DNA of 64,000 nt from an uncultured Actinomycetaceae bacterium (GTDB lineage: Bacteria; Actinomycetota; Actinomycetes; Actinomycetales; Actinomycetaceae): positions 1-64,000 of the forward strand of contig CABQJD010000001.1 in NCBI GenBank assembly GCA_902464405.1, written 5' to 3'. Under the pieces are notes generated by a model. The model did no database searches and had not been told where the DNA came from. It was given only the letters and a program-made list of their open reading frames with translations. The position numbers were made by a program, and so were the translations under genes. Each line of letters opens with the position of its first letter. Position 1 is the first letter of the stretch. Below, piece by piece: positions 1-8,999 of the stretch.

Positions 1-557
1 ACAACGGACAATGGCAAGGACCGATATAAAACCAACACGTTTTGTCCTATAAGCCGCTTTTCAACCACTCCGCTCCTAAGCCTCTCTATGCTCCCTCTGG
101 CTCTGCTGCTAATACAAGCTTTCCTGACACAATCCGCCACCAGCACAAGCACATAAAGCCCCTGCTGCCGTGATGCTGTAGGCGAAACTACATGCAAACT
201 ATAGGCGAGAGGCTGTTACCACGATGCGTCGGGCAATACACTATATGCGAGGCACTATAGACGAGCTGCAGAAAGACACTACAGGCAAGCTACAAGCGAG
301 CTGGATATTCGCTCACAAACACTCAATAGGGCACAGGTTCTGGAAAACCCAGCTAGGTACAGCTTCTGGAAAATCCATCTAGATGCAGCTTCTAAAAAAA
401 TCCAGATCGATGCTTAAAATTCCAGGCGCTTTTCACAATAAAACCTTTTCACAATCAAACTACAGCAGACGATAAAACTGCAGCCCAGAGCTTACATGAA
501 ATGCATCATCACACCCTAGGCCGCAGATTTTTTAGAATTCTAAATAGGATCTGCACA
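1..557. other. Gene-free stretch downstream of clpB
   Basis: No reading frame with a credible start or recognisable product is seen on either strand. The stretch contains degenerate short repeats: variants of ACTATAGGCGAGC recur between about 185 and 300, and a 26-bp unit is repeated three times at 335-413. Near 523-554 there is an imperfect stem (GCAGAT/ATCTGC) enclosing the palindrome TTTAGAATTCTAAA (531-544). It lies directly after the clpB stop and may act as its terminator, but it lacks a classical T-run. Confidence 0.6.
335..413. repeat. Degenerate 26-bp tandem repeat, three copies
   Basis: Three consecutive imperfect units at 335-360, 361-386 and 387-413 share the core TTCTGGAAAA-TCCA-CTAGATGCA. 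Units 1 and 2 have no length difference; unit 3 has a 1-nt insertion. No coding role is apparent. Confidence 0.7.
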
Positions 558-3212
558 TCACTGAGCAGTACTCAACACCAAACGCCGTTCAGTGCCTTCA
601 TCAATTCTAGCAGCATCAACGTGCACTAAATCGCCGTCACTCACAACTCCGCTCAGGATCATCTGGGCAAGCTGATCGCCAATCTCACGCTGCACAAGAC
701 GGCGCAGCGGGCGAGCGCCATAAGCAGGGTCATAGCCATCAAGTGCAAGGATTGAGCGTGCACCCTCAGAGACGTCGAGCCGAATTCTGCGAGGTTCCAG
801 CCTCTTTTGAAGTTGAGTAATCTGCAGAGCAACAATTTCCTCTATTTCCTCAACGCTCAACGGATCGAAAAGAATCACATCATCAAGGCGGTTGAGGAAC
901 TCTGGCTTGAACGCTCCACGCACAGTAGACATCACTTTTTCACGCTTTTCAGCCTCTGCAAGAGCTGGATCCGCCAGGAATTGCGAACCTAGGTTACTCG
1001 TGAGGATCACGATAGTATTGCGGAAATCCACTGTGCGCCCCTGCCCGTCTGTGAGGCGCCCATCGTCGAGAACCTGTAGCAGAATATCAAATACCTCTGG
1101 ATGAGCTTTCTCTACCTCGTCAAGCAAAATCACACCATACGGTCTGCGGCGTACTGCCTCAGTGAGCTGCCCGCCTTCCTCATAACCCACATACCCTGGA
1201 GGAGCGCCCACTAAGCGCGCCACTGAATGCTTCTCGGAATACTCACTCATATCGATACGAACCAATGCCCGCTCGTCATCAAAAAGGAAATCCGCCAAGC
1301 TCTTTGCTAGCTCTGTTTTCCCCACACCCGTGGGTCCAAGAAACATAAACGAGCCAGTTGGACGATTCGGATCAGCAACTCCCGCACGCGAGCGCCGCAC
1401 AGCATCTGCAACAGCGCGAACTGCAGCAGACTGCCCGATCAAGCGCTTTCCGATATGCTCTTCCATATGGAGCAACTTCTCGGTTTCCCCCTGAAGCAAA
1501 CGCCCCACAGGAATTCCCGTCCATGCAGCAACCACTTCAGCAACACCATCAGCATCAACTTTTTCAGCGATCATCGGTTCTATAGCGTGCTGAGCTGACT
1601 CTCCAGATTGTGCTGTTGCATATGCAGATTCCTCCAATGACGATTCGCCTTCCGCAGTAGAAATCTGGCGCTCTACCTCGGGAATTTCTCCGTTTTGTAT
1701 GCGCCCAGCATCTTCGTAGCGCCCCTCGCGAATTGCTTTTTCCAGCTCAGTTCGCAATTCATCGAGTTTGACGCGCAAATCACCAACCTTATTTCGACCT
1801 TCTTTCTCAGACTGCCAGCGAGCATTGAGAGCTGCCAGCTCCTCGCTCTTATCAGCAAGCTCTGCCTCCAGCTTCTCTAAGCGATCAGCAGCCCCAGCAT
1901 CGTCATGCTCAATATCCGTCTCTTCCAGGTAACTCTTCTCCATTTTGAGACGATTGACTTGCCGCTGCAGCACATCAATTTCTTCTGGAGAAGAATCCAG
2001 CTCCATGCGCAGGCGTGAGGCCGCTTCGTCGATGAGATCAATAGCTTTATCTGGCAGCTGCCGCCCCGAAATATAGCGATCAGAGAGCGTGGCAGCCGCA
2101 ACGAGAGCACCATCTGAAATCGTGACCTTATGATGAGCCTCATACTTCGGCGCAATACCACGCAAAATCGCAATCGTATCCTCCACGCTCGGCTCTCCCA
2201 CAAACACTTGCTGGAAGCGGCGTTCAAGAGCTGGGTCTTTTTCCACATGCTCACGATATTCATCGAGAGTAGTGGCACCAACAAGCCGAAGTTCGCCACG
2301 AGCAAGCATAGGTTTGAGCATATTGCCTGCATCCATCGCACTCTCAGAGCCAGCGCCCGCACCAACCACAGTATGCAGTTCATCAATAAAGGTGACGATT
2401 TCTCCCTCACTGCTCTTAATCTCAGCCAACACAGCTTTGAGGCGCTCCTCAAACTCGCCGCGATATTTCGCACCAGCAACCATTGCAGAAATATCGAGGG
2501 AAATCAGGCGTTTTCCTCGCAAACTCTCCGGAACGTCACCATCAACAATGCGCTGAGCAAGCCCTTCCACTACGGCCGTTTTGCCAACGCCAGGTTCACC
2601 AATGAGCACAGGGTTATTTTTCGTGCGGCGGCTGAGCACCTGCACTACACGGCGAATTTCAGAATCTCGCCCGATTACAGGATCGAGCTTGCCATCGCGC
2701 GCCATCTGAGTGAGATCGGTACCATATTTCTCAAGCGCCTTAAAGGTCCCCTCTGGATCTGGTGTATCTACGTGCGCATTGCCTCGCACAGACGGCAGAG
2801 CAGCAATGAGCTGCTCACGCCCAGCCCCTACAGAACGCAGCATTTCGCCAGCATTCGATTGAGAGGAACTCAGGGCGAGAAGAATGTGCTCCGTAGAAAT
2901 ATAGGAATCTCCGAGCGAGCTTGCTTCTTTGCCAGCATCTGCCAGCATGAGGGAAAGATTGCGTGACGCTTGAGGCTGAGCAACCGTCGAGCCTTGAGCG
3001 CCAGGGAGAGTGGCGAGCGCCGCCGTCACCCGTTGAGATAAAGCCGTGCGATCAGTGCCCACAGCATCAAGCAATGCCACTGCTACTCCATCTATTTGCT
3101 GCAAGAGAGCGCCTAGCACGTGCGTAGGCTCTAGCTGAGGATTACCTGCAGCAGTCGCCATCTGTATAGCGTGTGCAAGAGCTTCTTGACTCTTGGTCGT
3201 CAATTTATCCAT
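558..3212 (-). CDS. clpB: ATP-dependent chaperone ClpB (Hsp100 disaggregase)
   Basis: Hexameric AAA+ disaggregase that works with DnaK/DnaJ/GrpE to resolubilise aggregated proteins in the cytoplasm. The 884-residue product has the full ClpB layout: an N-terminal Clp-N repeat domain, AAA module 1 with Walker A GEPGVGKTA and Walker B VTFIDELH, the inserted coiled-coil M domain (EKLEAELADKSEELAALN region), AAA module 2 with GPTGVGKTE and ILLDEVEKAH, and a C-terminal D2-small domain. An upstream in-frame ATG at 3224 exists, but the Shine-Dalgarno GGAGG lies between it and the ATG at 3212 (spacing about 6), so 3212 is chosen; it gives the family N terminus MDKLTTKSQEAL. An HspR/HAIR-like inverted repeat lies upstream, as expected for actinobacterial heat-shock genes. 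Identity is certain; the regulation is inferred. Confidence 0.97.
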   Translation of the reverse strand: MDKLTTKSQEALAHAIQMATAAGNPQLEPTHVLGALLQQIDGVAVALLDAVGTDRTALSQRVTAALATLPGAQGSTVAQPQASRNLSLMLADAGKEASSLGDSYISTEHILLALSSSQSNAGEMLRSVGAGREQLIAALPSVRGNAHVDTPDPEGTFKALEKYGTDLTQMARDGKLDPVIGRDSEIRRVVQVLSRRTKNNPVLIGEPGVGKTAVVEGLAQRIVDGDVPESLRGKRLISLDISAMVAGAKYRGEFEERLKAVLAEIKSSEGEIVTFIDELHTVVGAGAGSESAMDAGNMLKPMLARGELRLVGATTLDEYREHVEKDPALERRFQQVFVGEPSVEDTIAILRGIAPKYEAHHKVTISDGALVAAATLSDRYISGRQLPDKAIDLIDEAASRLRMELDSSPEEIDVLQRQVNRLKMEKSYLEETDIEHDDAGAADRLEKLEAELADKSEELAALNARWQSEKEGRNKVGDLRVKLDELRTELEKAIREGRYEDAGRIQNGEIPEVERQISTAEGESSLEESAYATAQSGESAQHAIEPMIAEKVDADGVAEVVAAWTGIPVGRLLQGETEKLLHMEEHIGKRLIGQSAAVRAVADAVRRSRAGVADPNRPTGSFMFLGPTGVGKTELAKSLADFLFDDERALVRIDMSEYSEKHSVARLVGAPPGYVGYEEGGQLTEAVRRRPYGVILLDEVEKAHPEVFDILLQVLDDGRLTDGQGRTVDFRNTIVILTSNLGSQFLADPALAEAEKREKVMSTVRGAFKPEFLNRLDDVILFDPLSVEEIEEIVALQITQLQKRLEPRRIRLDVSEGARSILALDGYDPAYGARPLRRLVQREIGDQLAQMILSGVVSDGDLVHVDAARIDEGTERRLVLSTAQ

Positions 3213-3266
3213 CGCTACCTCCATAGCTTTGATAAAACTTCTAAGTTCAGTTATAGCAACGCAGAT

Positions 3267-3293
3267 AAAGTTGAGTCTATTCCACGCAACTTT
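3267..3293 (-). promoter_or_regulatory. HAIR-like HspR operator upstream of clpB
   Basis: AAAGTTGAGT (3267-3276), seven bases, then ACGCAACTTT (3284-3293): a 10-bp inverted repeat with one mismatch and the 7-nt spacing of the HAIR element (CTTGAGT-N7-ACTCAAG) bound by HspR in actinobacteria. It begins 54 nt upstream of the clpB start. A TATAAT hexamer on the minus strand (about 3302-3307) sits just upstream, so the element would cover the transcription start. No hspR gene is in the window. Confidence 0.6.
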
Positions 3294-3316
3294 GAACGTA
3301 TTATATATCGTTCAAA
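3291..3316. promoter_or_regulatory. Second inverted repeat in the clpB promoter
   Basis: TTTGAACG (3291-3298) and CGTTCAAA (3309-3316) form a perfect 8-bp inverted repeat around a 10-nt A/T spacer that contains the likely clpB -10 hexamer on the minus strand. It overlaps the edge of the HAIR-like element. It could be an operator for another stress regulator, or chance symmetry in an A/T-rich promoter. Confidence 0.4.
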
Positions 3317-3617
3317 ACCGCGAAAAATCAGCTAAGAAACTACATACTACACATACGGCAACAAAACCCCTGCGAAAAACAAGATTTTCTGCTCACACAT
3401 GAGCATGAGCAGACTTAAACATACCCCTATATACCCCTATGCATCAGCGTCAATTCTCCAAACTCCCACGCCAGCGCCTAGCCCTACTCCTACTCCTACT
3501 CTTTCTGCTCGTGGAAATGAGTAACGGAATAAGTATCGGCACTACATATCAGTTTTCGTGATGCGCATCTTCGATTTCGGGCATACCATGCCAGCTATTC
3601 AAAGCATTTCTTACGGC
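3294..3617. other. Intergenic region between clpB and gluQRS
   Basis: Beyond the clpB promoter elements, no gene is seen. It includes short low-complexity runs: CCCCTATATA-type repeats near 3422-3440 and CTACTC repeats near 3485-3500. A 19-bp imperfect tandem repeat (3601-3619 and 3620-3638, 16 of 19 identical) runs across the gluQRS stop codon and appears to have set the C terminus of that gene. Confidence 0.5.
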
Positions 3618-4763
3618 TCAAAGCGTTTCTTGCGGCCCAGCGGCAAGACGATTCACGTCAACTATCCAGGGCGCGCGCGGATCGCCACCGTACACACTCA
3701 ACCCAGCGCGTAGATCCACAACCTCATCGCTCCAGCTCAACCGATTCGGATCAAACACCTCAAGAAATTCTTCTGCACAGCGCACATCTGTGCTCGAATA
3801 GCCAAGCGAACGCACAATAAGAGCACACACATCTCCAGCGCTCCACCCGCACTGAGCGAGCTGCGCAAGCGTGACGGCACCGTCACGCTTTGCTAAGCGC
3901 TGCCCCTGCGCGTTGAGCACAAGCGGCACATGACGATATTCCGGGAGCGAATAACCCATAATCCTCTGCAGATAGGCTTGGCGAGGCGTTGAAGGAAGAA
4001 GATCACTGCCGCGCACAATCTGATTTACGCCAGTTTCGCCATCGTCAACCACAGAGACGAAATTGTAGGAAAAAACGCCGTCACCTCGACGAATAACGAA
4101 ATCATCCACCTGTGCGCAGCATTCGCCGTAATTCACATCGAATACAGAATAAAAATTGCTACCATCTTTATGTATAAGAGCTTCACAAGCACTAGAATTT
4201 GGCAGAATACTGCGAGAAATCGAAGAATTTACATCTGGAATATCGAATCCTGCTTTTAGCCGCAAAGCAGGAGCACGCCGAAGCTCTGCAACTTTCGCAC
4301 GCCCAGCTGCCCTCATATCCTCACTCAGATTTCTGCATACCCCCGAATAGCTCCCAGGAGCGCCATGCGGAGCGCTTGCAACATCTGCCAATTCTCGGCG
4401 CGTGCAGTAGCACTCGTAGAGAAATCCCGAACTCTGCAGCTCCGCCATACGCGCACGATAAAGATCAAGCCGTTCCGACTGGCGAACAGGCTTACTATCC
4501 CAATCAATTCCGAGCGCTTCTAGATCACGCAGCTGGTTTGCCTCAAAGTGCGAGCGTGATCGCTCATCCAAATCTTCAATTCGCAACAAAAAGCGCCCGC
4601 CTGCGAATCGAGCATATGCCCACGCAAGAAGCGCTGTGCGTAAATTTCCAAGATGCAGATCACCAGAAGGTGACGGCGCATAACGCCCGACTACCTCGCA
4701 GCGCTCCGAGCCGTTATCACTCCTTAATTCCCTTCGGCACCTTGCTTTCCCCTCAGTTGCCAT
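3618..4763 (-). CDS. gluQ: Glutamyl-Q tRNA(Asp) synthetase
   Basis: Truncated GluRS paralogue (GluQRS/YadB) that activates glutamate and transfers it to queuosine at position 34 of tRNA(Asp). The 381-residue protein has the catalytic core without an anticodon-binding domain. Visible motifs are the HIGH equivalent in APSPSGDLHLGNLRTALLAW, the RIEDLD motif, a zinc-site pattern C-x-C followed later by Y-x3-C (ECYCTRREL...YSGVC), and the KMSKS equivalent QRLAKRDGAVTL. That set separates it from full-length GltX. GGTGGG lies just before the ATG. The first 25 residues are a poorly conserved extension. The C terminus falls in a 19-bp tandem duplication and is probably lineage-specific. Confidence 0.92.
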   Translation of the reverse strand: MATEGKARCRRELRSDNGSERCEVVGRYAPSPSGDLHLGNLRTALLAWAYARFAGGRFLLRIEDLDERSRSHFEANQLRDLEALGIDWDSKPVRQSERLDLYRARMAELQSSGFLYECYCTRRELADVASAPHGAPGSYSGVCRNLSEDMRAAGRAKVAELRRAPALRLKAGFDIPDVNSSISRSILPNSSACEALIHKDGSNFYSVFDVNYGECCAQVDDFVIRRGDGVFSYNFVSVVDDGETGVNQIVRGSDLLPSTPRQAYLQRIMGYSLPEYRHVPLVLNAQGQRLAKRDGAVTLAQLAQCGWSAGDVCALIVRSLGYSSTDVRCAEEFLEVFDPNRLSWSDEVVDLRAGLSVYGGDPRAPWIVDVNRLAAGPQETL

Positions 4764-5174
4764 CTCATCCCACCTGCTTTCATCGCCTATTTTGAAGCGC
4801 TAGCTCCTGCCCCTACTCGCACATTATTTTCATACACTATCCCCACGTGCTTCCCCATGTGCAACTTATGCACTATCTCCATACGTAGCTTATGCGCAGC
4901 TCGCACGCACAGCCCTCATCAATTCACGAGATTACAACACACCAAACACCACAGATCTGCAAAATACTCTCAATCCACCCACGCTCGCCAGAAAAGCTCT
5001 TAAAAGAACGCTCTTATTTTCACTTCTTACGTAGCGCTATGTTTAGTTTAGGTTTAGCTACGCGAGCGAATAAGCCCCCATTTCTTTTAAGTTTAGCCAC
5101 GCGAACGCACAAGCCCTCACTTTTAATAAACCTCCCGCAAGCTCCTTATCCTAAAAACACTGTGATGAATCGCT
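4764..5174. other. Intergenic region between gluQRS and ybaK
   Basis: Divergent promoter region. A 96-codon plus-strand frame crosses it (4892-5182) but has no ribosome-binding site and runs through a 39-bp tandem repeat, so it is not accepted as a gene. No further element is recognised. Confidence 0.5.
5052..5128. repeat. Tandem 39-bp imperfect repeat
   Basis: Two adjacent copies (5052-5090 and 5091-about 5128) share GTTTAGC-ACGCGA-CG and AAGCCC-CA-TT blocks. They lie about 50 bp upstream of ybaK. Confidence 0.7.
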
Positions 5175-5690
5175 ATGATTAAAAGAGTGGGAAAGAAACG
5201 TAAATCGGCAAGCTCCGCAACGCCAGCTTTGAAAGTGCTTCAAGAGGCAGATATAGACTATGAGCTGATTGAATACGAACATTCAGAGACAATGGATCAC
5301 GGTTTCGCACTCGATACAGTTGCTGTGCTTGGCGTTGATCCAGATACGGTTTTCAAAACTCTCCTTGTAGAAGTTGATAATGCTCCCACTGTCGCTATTG
5401 TGCCAGCTTCCCATCAGCTTAACCTTAAATCCCTTGCCAAAGTCTGCGACGCTAAGCACGCACACATGATGGATCCAGATAAAGCAGAAAAACTCACAGG
5501 ATATATCCGAGGAGGAATCTCGCCGCTTGGCCAGCGCAAACTCTTACCAACTGTGATCGATTCTGAAGCAGAAAATCTTGAAACCATCATAGTTTCAGGC
5601 GGCAAACGTTCACTTTCTGTGCGCATTGCTCCGCACACTCTTGCCGCACTTATTTCAGCGCAGTTTGCGCCAATCATTGCGCTGAAATAG
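5175..5690 (+). CDS. ybaK: Cys-tRNA(Pro) deacylase, YbaK/EbsC family
   Basis: Trans-editing enzyme that hydrolyses cysteine mischarged on tRNA(Pro) by ProRS. The 171-residue protein is a single YbaK/aaRS-editing domain after a short basic N terminus. It shows the conserved lysine in DTVFKTLLVE (the catalytic lysine region of YbaK) and the C-terminal block GYIRGGISPLGQRK typical of the family. Length is normal (about 155-170). It stands alone on the plus strand, convergent with lysA. The family is clear; the substrate is assigned from the family. Confidence 0.9.
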   Translation: MIKRVGKKRKSASSATPALKVLQEADIDYELIEYEHSETMDHGFALDTVAVLGVDPDTVFKTLLVEVDNAPTVAIVPASHQLNLKSLAKVCDAKHAHMMDPDKAEKLTGYIRGGISPLGQRKLLPTVIDSEAENLETIIVSGGKRSLSVRIAPHTLAALISAQFAPIIALK

Positions 5691-5840
5691 GCATTCAAGC
5701 AGCTCGAAATATCTCACTCTCCACAGAGCCTCACTCAGCCTAATCACCTAGCACAGTCACACTTTTTAATTCGCTCGCAACCCCTGAAATAGCCGAAATC
5801 TTTAGCTCAGCAAACGCCCCAAAGCGATCTCAAAACACCC

Positions 5841-7229
5841 TCAGCCTACATCGTAAGCAAGCAAATCGTGCACAGTCTGCCGCCTCAGCAAAGGCGTTAC
5901 TTCTCCCCGCTCAACAGCCACAACAGCTGGTTTCATAAGCATATTGTAGTTACTCGCCATCGCATATCCGTACGCCCCCACAGCAGGCACCGCCAAAAGA
6001 TCGCCGCGGCGCACATCAGCAGGAAAAGAAACATCGCGCACCACAATATCTCCTGATTCGCAATGCTTACCCACCACGCGCGTGCGCACACACTCCGCCT
6101 CAGAGCGCCGATTAGCGAGAGCCGCCGTATAGTCGGCGCCGTAGAGAGCTGGGCGAATGTTATCGCTCATTCCCCCATCAACTGCCACGTACTGCCGCTG
6201 CCCAGAATCAATCGCAACATTTTTCACCGTACCGACGCTGTAGAGCATCATCATTGCTGGAGCAACAATTGATCTTCCCGGCTCTACGGAAACGCGCGGA
6301 GCGGGAAGCCCCGTCTCTTCAATATGAGCGGTGACGACGCCTGCCAATGCGGAAGCAAAATCTTTCGGGAGCGGCGGCTCGGGGTCTGCGCTCGTATAGC
6401 GCACTCCATATCCTCCACCGAGATCAATCTCGTCAATAAAAATGCCGCACTGGGCCGCCCATGCGCGTTCTGCCAACACCAAGCGAGCAGCTGCTACAAA
6501 GCCATCAACAGCAACAATCTGAGAGCCGATATGCGAATGCAGCCCGATTAGCTTCAGATGATCCGCCTGCGCCGCTTGAAGAATTGCTTCGCGGGAGACG
6601 CCTGTGGCGATAGAAAGCCCGAACTTTTGATCTTCATGTGCTGTGGCGATAAATTGATGCCCACCCGCATGGACGCCAGTCGTCAAACGCAGATAAACAG
6701 GAGCCACGTCTCCTCTCTCTGCCGCTATTTTTTCAACGAATGAAAGCTCATCGAGAGAATCAATGACGATATGCGCAACTCCATATTCGAGCGCATACTC
6801 AATTTCTTCACGGCTTTTATTATTGCCGTGAAGCCCACATAGGCTCCCTGGCACACCTGCCGAAAGGGCGGTAGCTAATTCTCCGTAGGAAGCAGTATCT
6901 ATATGAAGCCCCTCTTCCATCATCCACCTAGCAAATTTCTTGCAGAGAAATGCTTTGCCAGCATAGTACACGTCTGCGCCGTTGAGCTGCTCAAACGCCG
7001 TATCTAATGCTTGCTTCCACGCACGTGCACGCCTGCGAACATCTGCAGTATCAAGCACAAAGAGGGGCGTGCCATAATCTGCTGCAAGCTTCGAGACGGG
7101 TACGCCAGCAATTTCCAGCTCACCAAGCGTATTTCGCATTGTGTGACGGCTCCAAATTCCGCTAACGTCCGCCTGCTCAGGTTCAGGAGCTGGAATCTGC
7201 TCAAAGGGTGACGGGGGCACGTGATCCAT
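5841..7229 (-). CDS. lysA: Diaminopimelate decarboxylase
   Basis: PLP-dependent fold-III decarboxylase that converts meso-diaminopimelate to L-lysine, the last step of lysine synthesis. The 462-residue product shows the PLP lysine in YYAGKAF, HSHIGSQI, the glycine-rich phosphate loop GGGYGVRY, EPGRSIV, and the C-terminal CESGDIV block with the active-site cysteine. The frame can be opened at a GTG at 7235, but AGAGG lies over that codon and is correctly spaced for the ATG at 7229, which is chosen. In many actinobacteria lysA follows argS; here aspA lies between them. Confidence 0.96.
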   Translation of the reverse strand: MDHVPPSPFEQIPAPEPEQADVSGIWSRHTMRNTLGELEIAGVPVSKLAADYGTPLFVLDTADVRRRARAWKQALDTAFEQLNGADVYYAGKAFLCKKFARWMMEEGLHIDTASYGELATALSAGVPGSLCGLHGNNKSREEIEYALEYGVAHIVIDSLDELSFVEKIAAERGDVAPVYLRLTTGVHAGGHQFIATAHEDQKFGLSIATGVSREAILQAAQADHLKLIGLHSHIGSQIVAVDGFVAAARLVLAERAWAAQCGIFIDEIDLGGGYGVRYTSADPEPPLPKDFASALAGVVTAHIEETGLPAPRVSVEPGRSIVAPAMMMLYSVGTVKNVAIDSGQRQYVAVDGGMSDNIRPALYGADYTAALANRRSEAECVRTRVVGKHCESGDIVVRDVSFPADVRRGDLLAVPAVGAYGYAMASNYNMLMKPAVVAVERGEVTPLLRRQTVHDLLAYDVG

Positions 7230-7338
7230 AAACACCTCTTTCGTTTCTCTTGTGCTTATTATTAAGGAAAATCACCAATCAGAAAAATCTCTTACGAAAA
7301 GCCCCCATCACGAAAAATTTTTATATCGAAGGAAAACT

Positions 7339-8781
7339 CTACTTCTGCGGCAAGCCCTTATCCTCATCCGAATAAATCTTTCCCTTATACGTGGGGTGCA
7401 TAAACGCCTCAACCGTGAGCACGCTGTCGAGTTCTTCAGCGCTCATCAGCCCCATCTCCACAACTACTTCTTTCACAGATTTCCCTGTACGAGCAGCTTC
7501 TTTTCCAACAAGATCGCCATTGTGATGCCCGATAATTTCATTGAGATAGGTGACGATTCCGATCGAATTGAGCACGTAGCTGCGGCAAACCTCTGGGTTT
7601 GCGGTAATTCCCCTCACGCACTTTTCACGCAAAGTATCCATCGCATTAGTGAGTAGCTGCAGACTCTCAAACATGCACTGTGCCAGCGCTGGCTCCATGA
7701 CGTTCAACTGCAGCTGCCCGGCACTTGCCGCATGGCACACAGCCACGTCGTTACCCATCACCTTGAAACACACTTGATTCACAACCTCTGGAATCACGGG
7801 ATTCACTTTTGCTGGCATAATCGACGATCCTGCCTGCATTTCCGGGAGGTTAATTTCTTTCAAGCCTGCTCGCGGCCCTGAAGAAAGCAAGCGCAAATCG
7901 TCACACATCTTAGAAAGTTTCGCAGCAAGCCGCTTGAGCGAAGAATGCACGGCAATATATGCGCCGTTATCACTCGTGGCCTCTAGAAGATTAGCAGCAG
8001 AAACAGTCGGGAAACCCGTCACCTCAGCCAACTTTTCAGCAGCCACCTTTGGATACCCTTCGGGCGTATTAAGACCTGTGCCAATTGCTGTGGCTCCAAG
8101 ATTCACTTCGAGAAGTAAATTGCCAGCAGTCTCCAAACGCACAAGCTCTTCCGTGATATTGACGCTGAATCCGGCAAACTCCTGCCCAAGCGACATTGGC
8201 ACAGCATCTTGAAGCTGTGTGCGCCCCATTTTGAGAATAGCTTTGAACTCTTCGGCTTTCTCGGCAAGAGCAGCAGCTAAATCACGCACGGCACGCTCAA
8301 CTTCGAGCAGCATTGCATAGACGGCAACGCGAAAACCCGTTGGGTAGGCATCGTTGGTACTCTGGCTCTTATTTACGTGATCGTTTGGATGAATGACGTC
8401 GTAACGCCCTTTTTCATATCCAAGCAGCTCAAGCGCCAAGTTTGCCACCACCTCATTAGTGTTCATATTCACTGAGGTGCCCGCACCGCCTTGAAAGACG
8501 TCCACTGGGAATTGATCCAGGCAGCGCCCCTTTACGAGCAGCTCATCACACCCAGCCACAATCGCCTGCGCTATATCATGAGGAAGCACGTGCAGCTCTT
8601 CATTCGCGAGCGCAACAGCTTTTTTCACCTGAACCATAGCACGCACAAATGCAGGAATATCATGCACGAGTTTTCCTGAGATATGAAAATTTTCCATTGC
8701 GCGAACTGTGTGCACCCCATAATAAGCATTTGCTGGCACAGCTTTCTTACCGAGTAGATCTTCTTCGATTCGATCAACCAT
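7339..8781 (-). CDS. aspA: Aspartate ammonia-lyase (aspartase)
   Basis: Converts L-aspartate to fumarate and ammonia. It is a member of the fumarase/aspartase superfamily, with the superfamily signature GSSIMPAKVNP (flexible substrate loop with the catalytic serine), the GTSVNMNTNEV block and the GRTQLQDAVP block. Starting at the ATG at 8781 gives MVDRIEEDLLGKK and 480 residues, matching the usual aspartase length of about 470-480; the frame remains open to 8862, but that extension does not look conserved. It is separated from upstream argS by about 220 bp that contain a hairpin. Confidence 0.93.
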   Translation of the reverse strand: MVDRIEEDLLGKKAVPANAYYGVHTVRAMENFHISGKLVHDIPAFVRAMVQVKKAVALANEELHVLPHDIAQAIVAGCDELLVKGRCLDQFPVDVFQGGAGTSVNMNTNEVVANLALELLGYEKGRYDVIHPNDHVNKSQSTNDAYPTGFRVAVYAMLLEVERAVRDLAAALAEKAEEFKAILKMGRTQLQDAVPMSLGQEFAGFSVNITEELVRLETAGNLLLEVNLGATAIGTGLNTPEGYPKVAAEKLAEVTGFPTVSAANLLEATSDNGAYIAVHSSLKRLAAKLSKMCDDLRLLSSGPRAGLKEINLPEMQAGSSIMPAKVNPVIPEVVNQVCFKVMGNDVAVCHAASAGQLQLNVMEPALAQCMFESLQLLTNAMDTLREKCVRGITANPEVCRSYVLNSIGIVTYLNEIIGHHNGDLVGKEAARTGKSVKEVVVEMGLMSAEELDSVLTVEAFMHPTYKGKIYSDEDKGLPQK

Positions 8782-8953
8782 CGCAAAACTTTCTCGATAT
8801 GCGCCTAGTCGCATCCTTGCAGGCTCTGCGCAAATATATAAGACGTGTACGCCTAAGCGCACAGCCTCCCATTACTTTGATATCGCTATTACCTCGATAA
8901 TACCTCGCAATATCGAAAATATCTCACGGAGCACAGAGGATCTCAGAAGCAGA

Positions 8954-8998
8954 AAATAGCTGAGCTAGAATGCAGCACTCCAGCTCAGCCAGCTATTT
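8954..8998 (-). terminator. Probable terminator after argS
   Basis: On the minus strand, directly after the argS stop, GCTGAGCT (8982-8989) pairs with AGCTCAGC (8959-8966) across a 15-nt loop, followed by TATTTTCT. The 8-bp stem and T-rich tail fit an intrinsic terminator between argS and aspA. Confidence 0.5.
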
Positions 8999-8999
8999 G

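Noticed and set aside
2130..2966. 278-codon plus-strand frame opposite clpB
   Set aside because: It is antisense to well-conserved ClpB sequence and its translation lacks any domain; it is a shadow.
4892..5182. 96-codon plus-strand frame before ybaK
   Set aside because: It crosses a 39-bp tandem repeat, has no ribosome-binding site, and runs into the ybaK start; the translation is low-complexity with no recognised domain.
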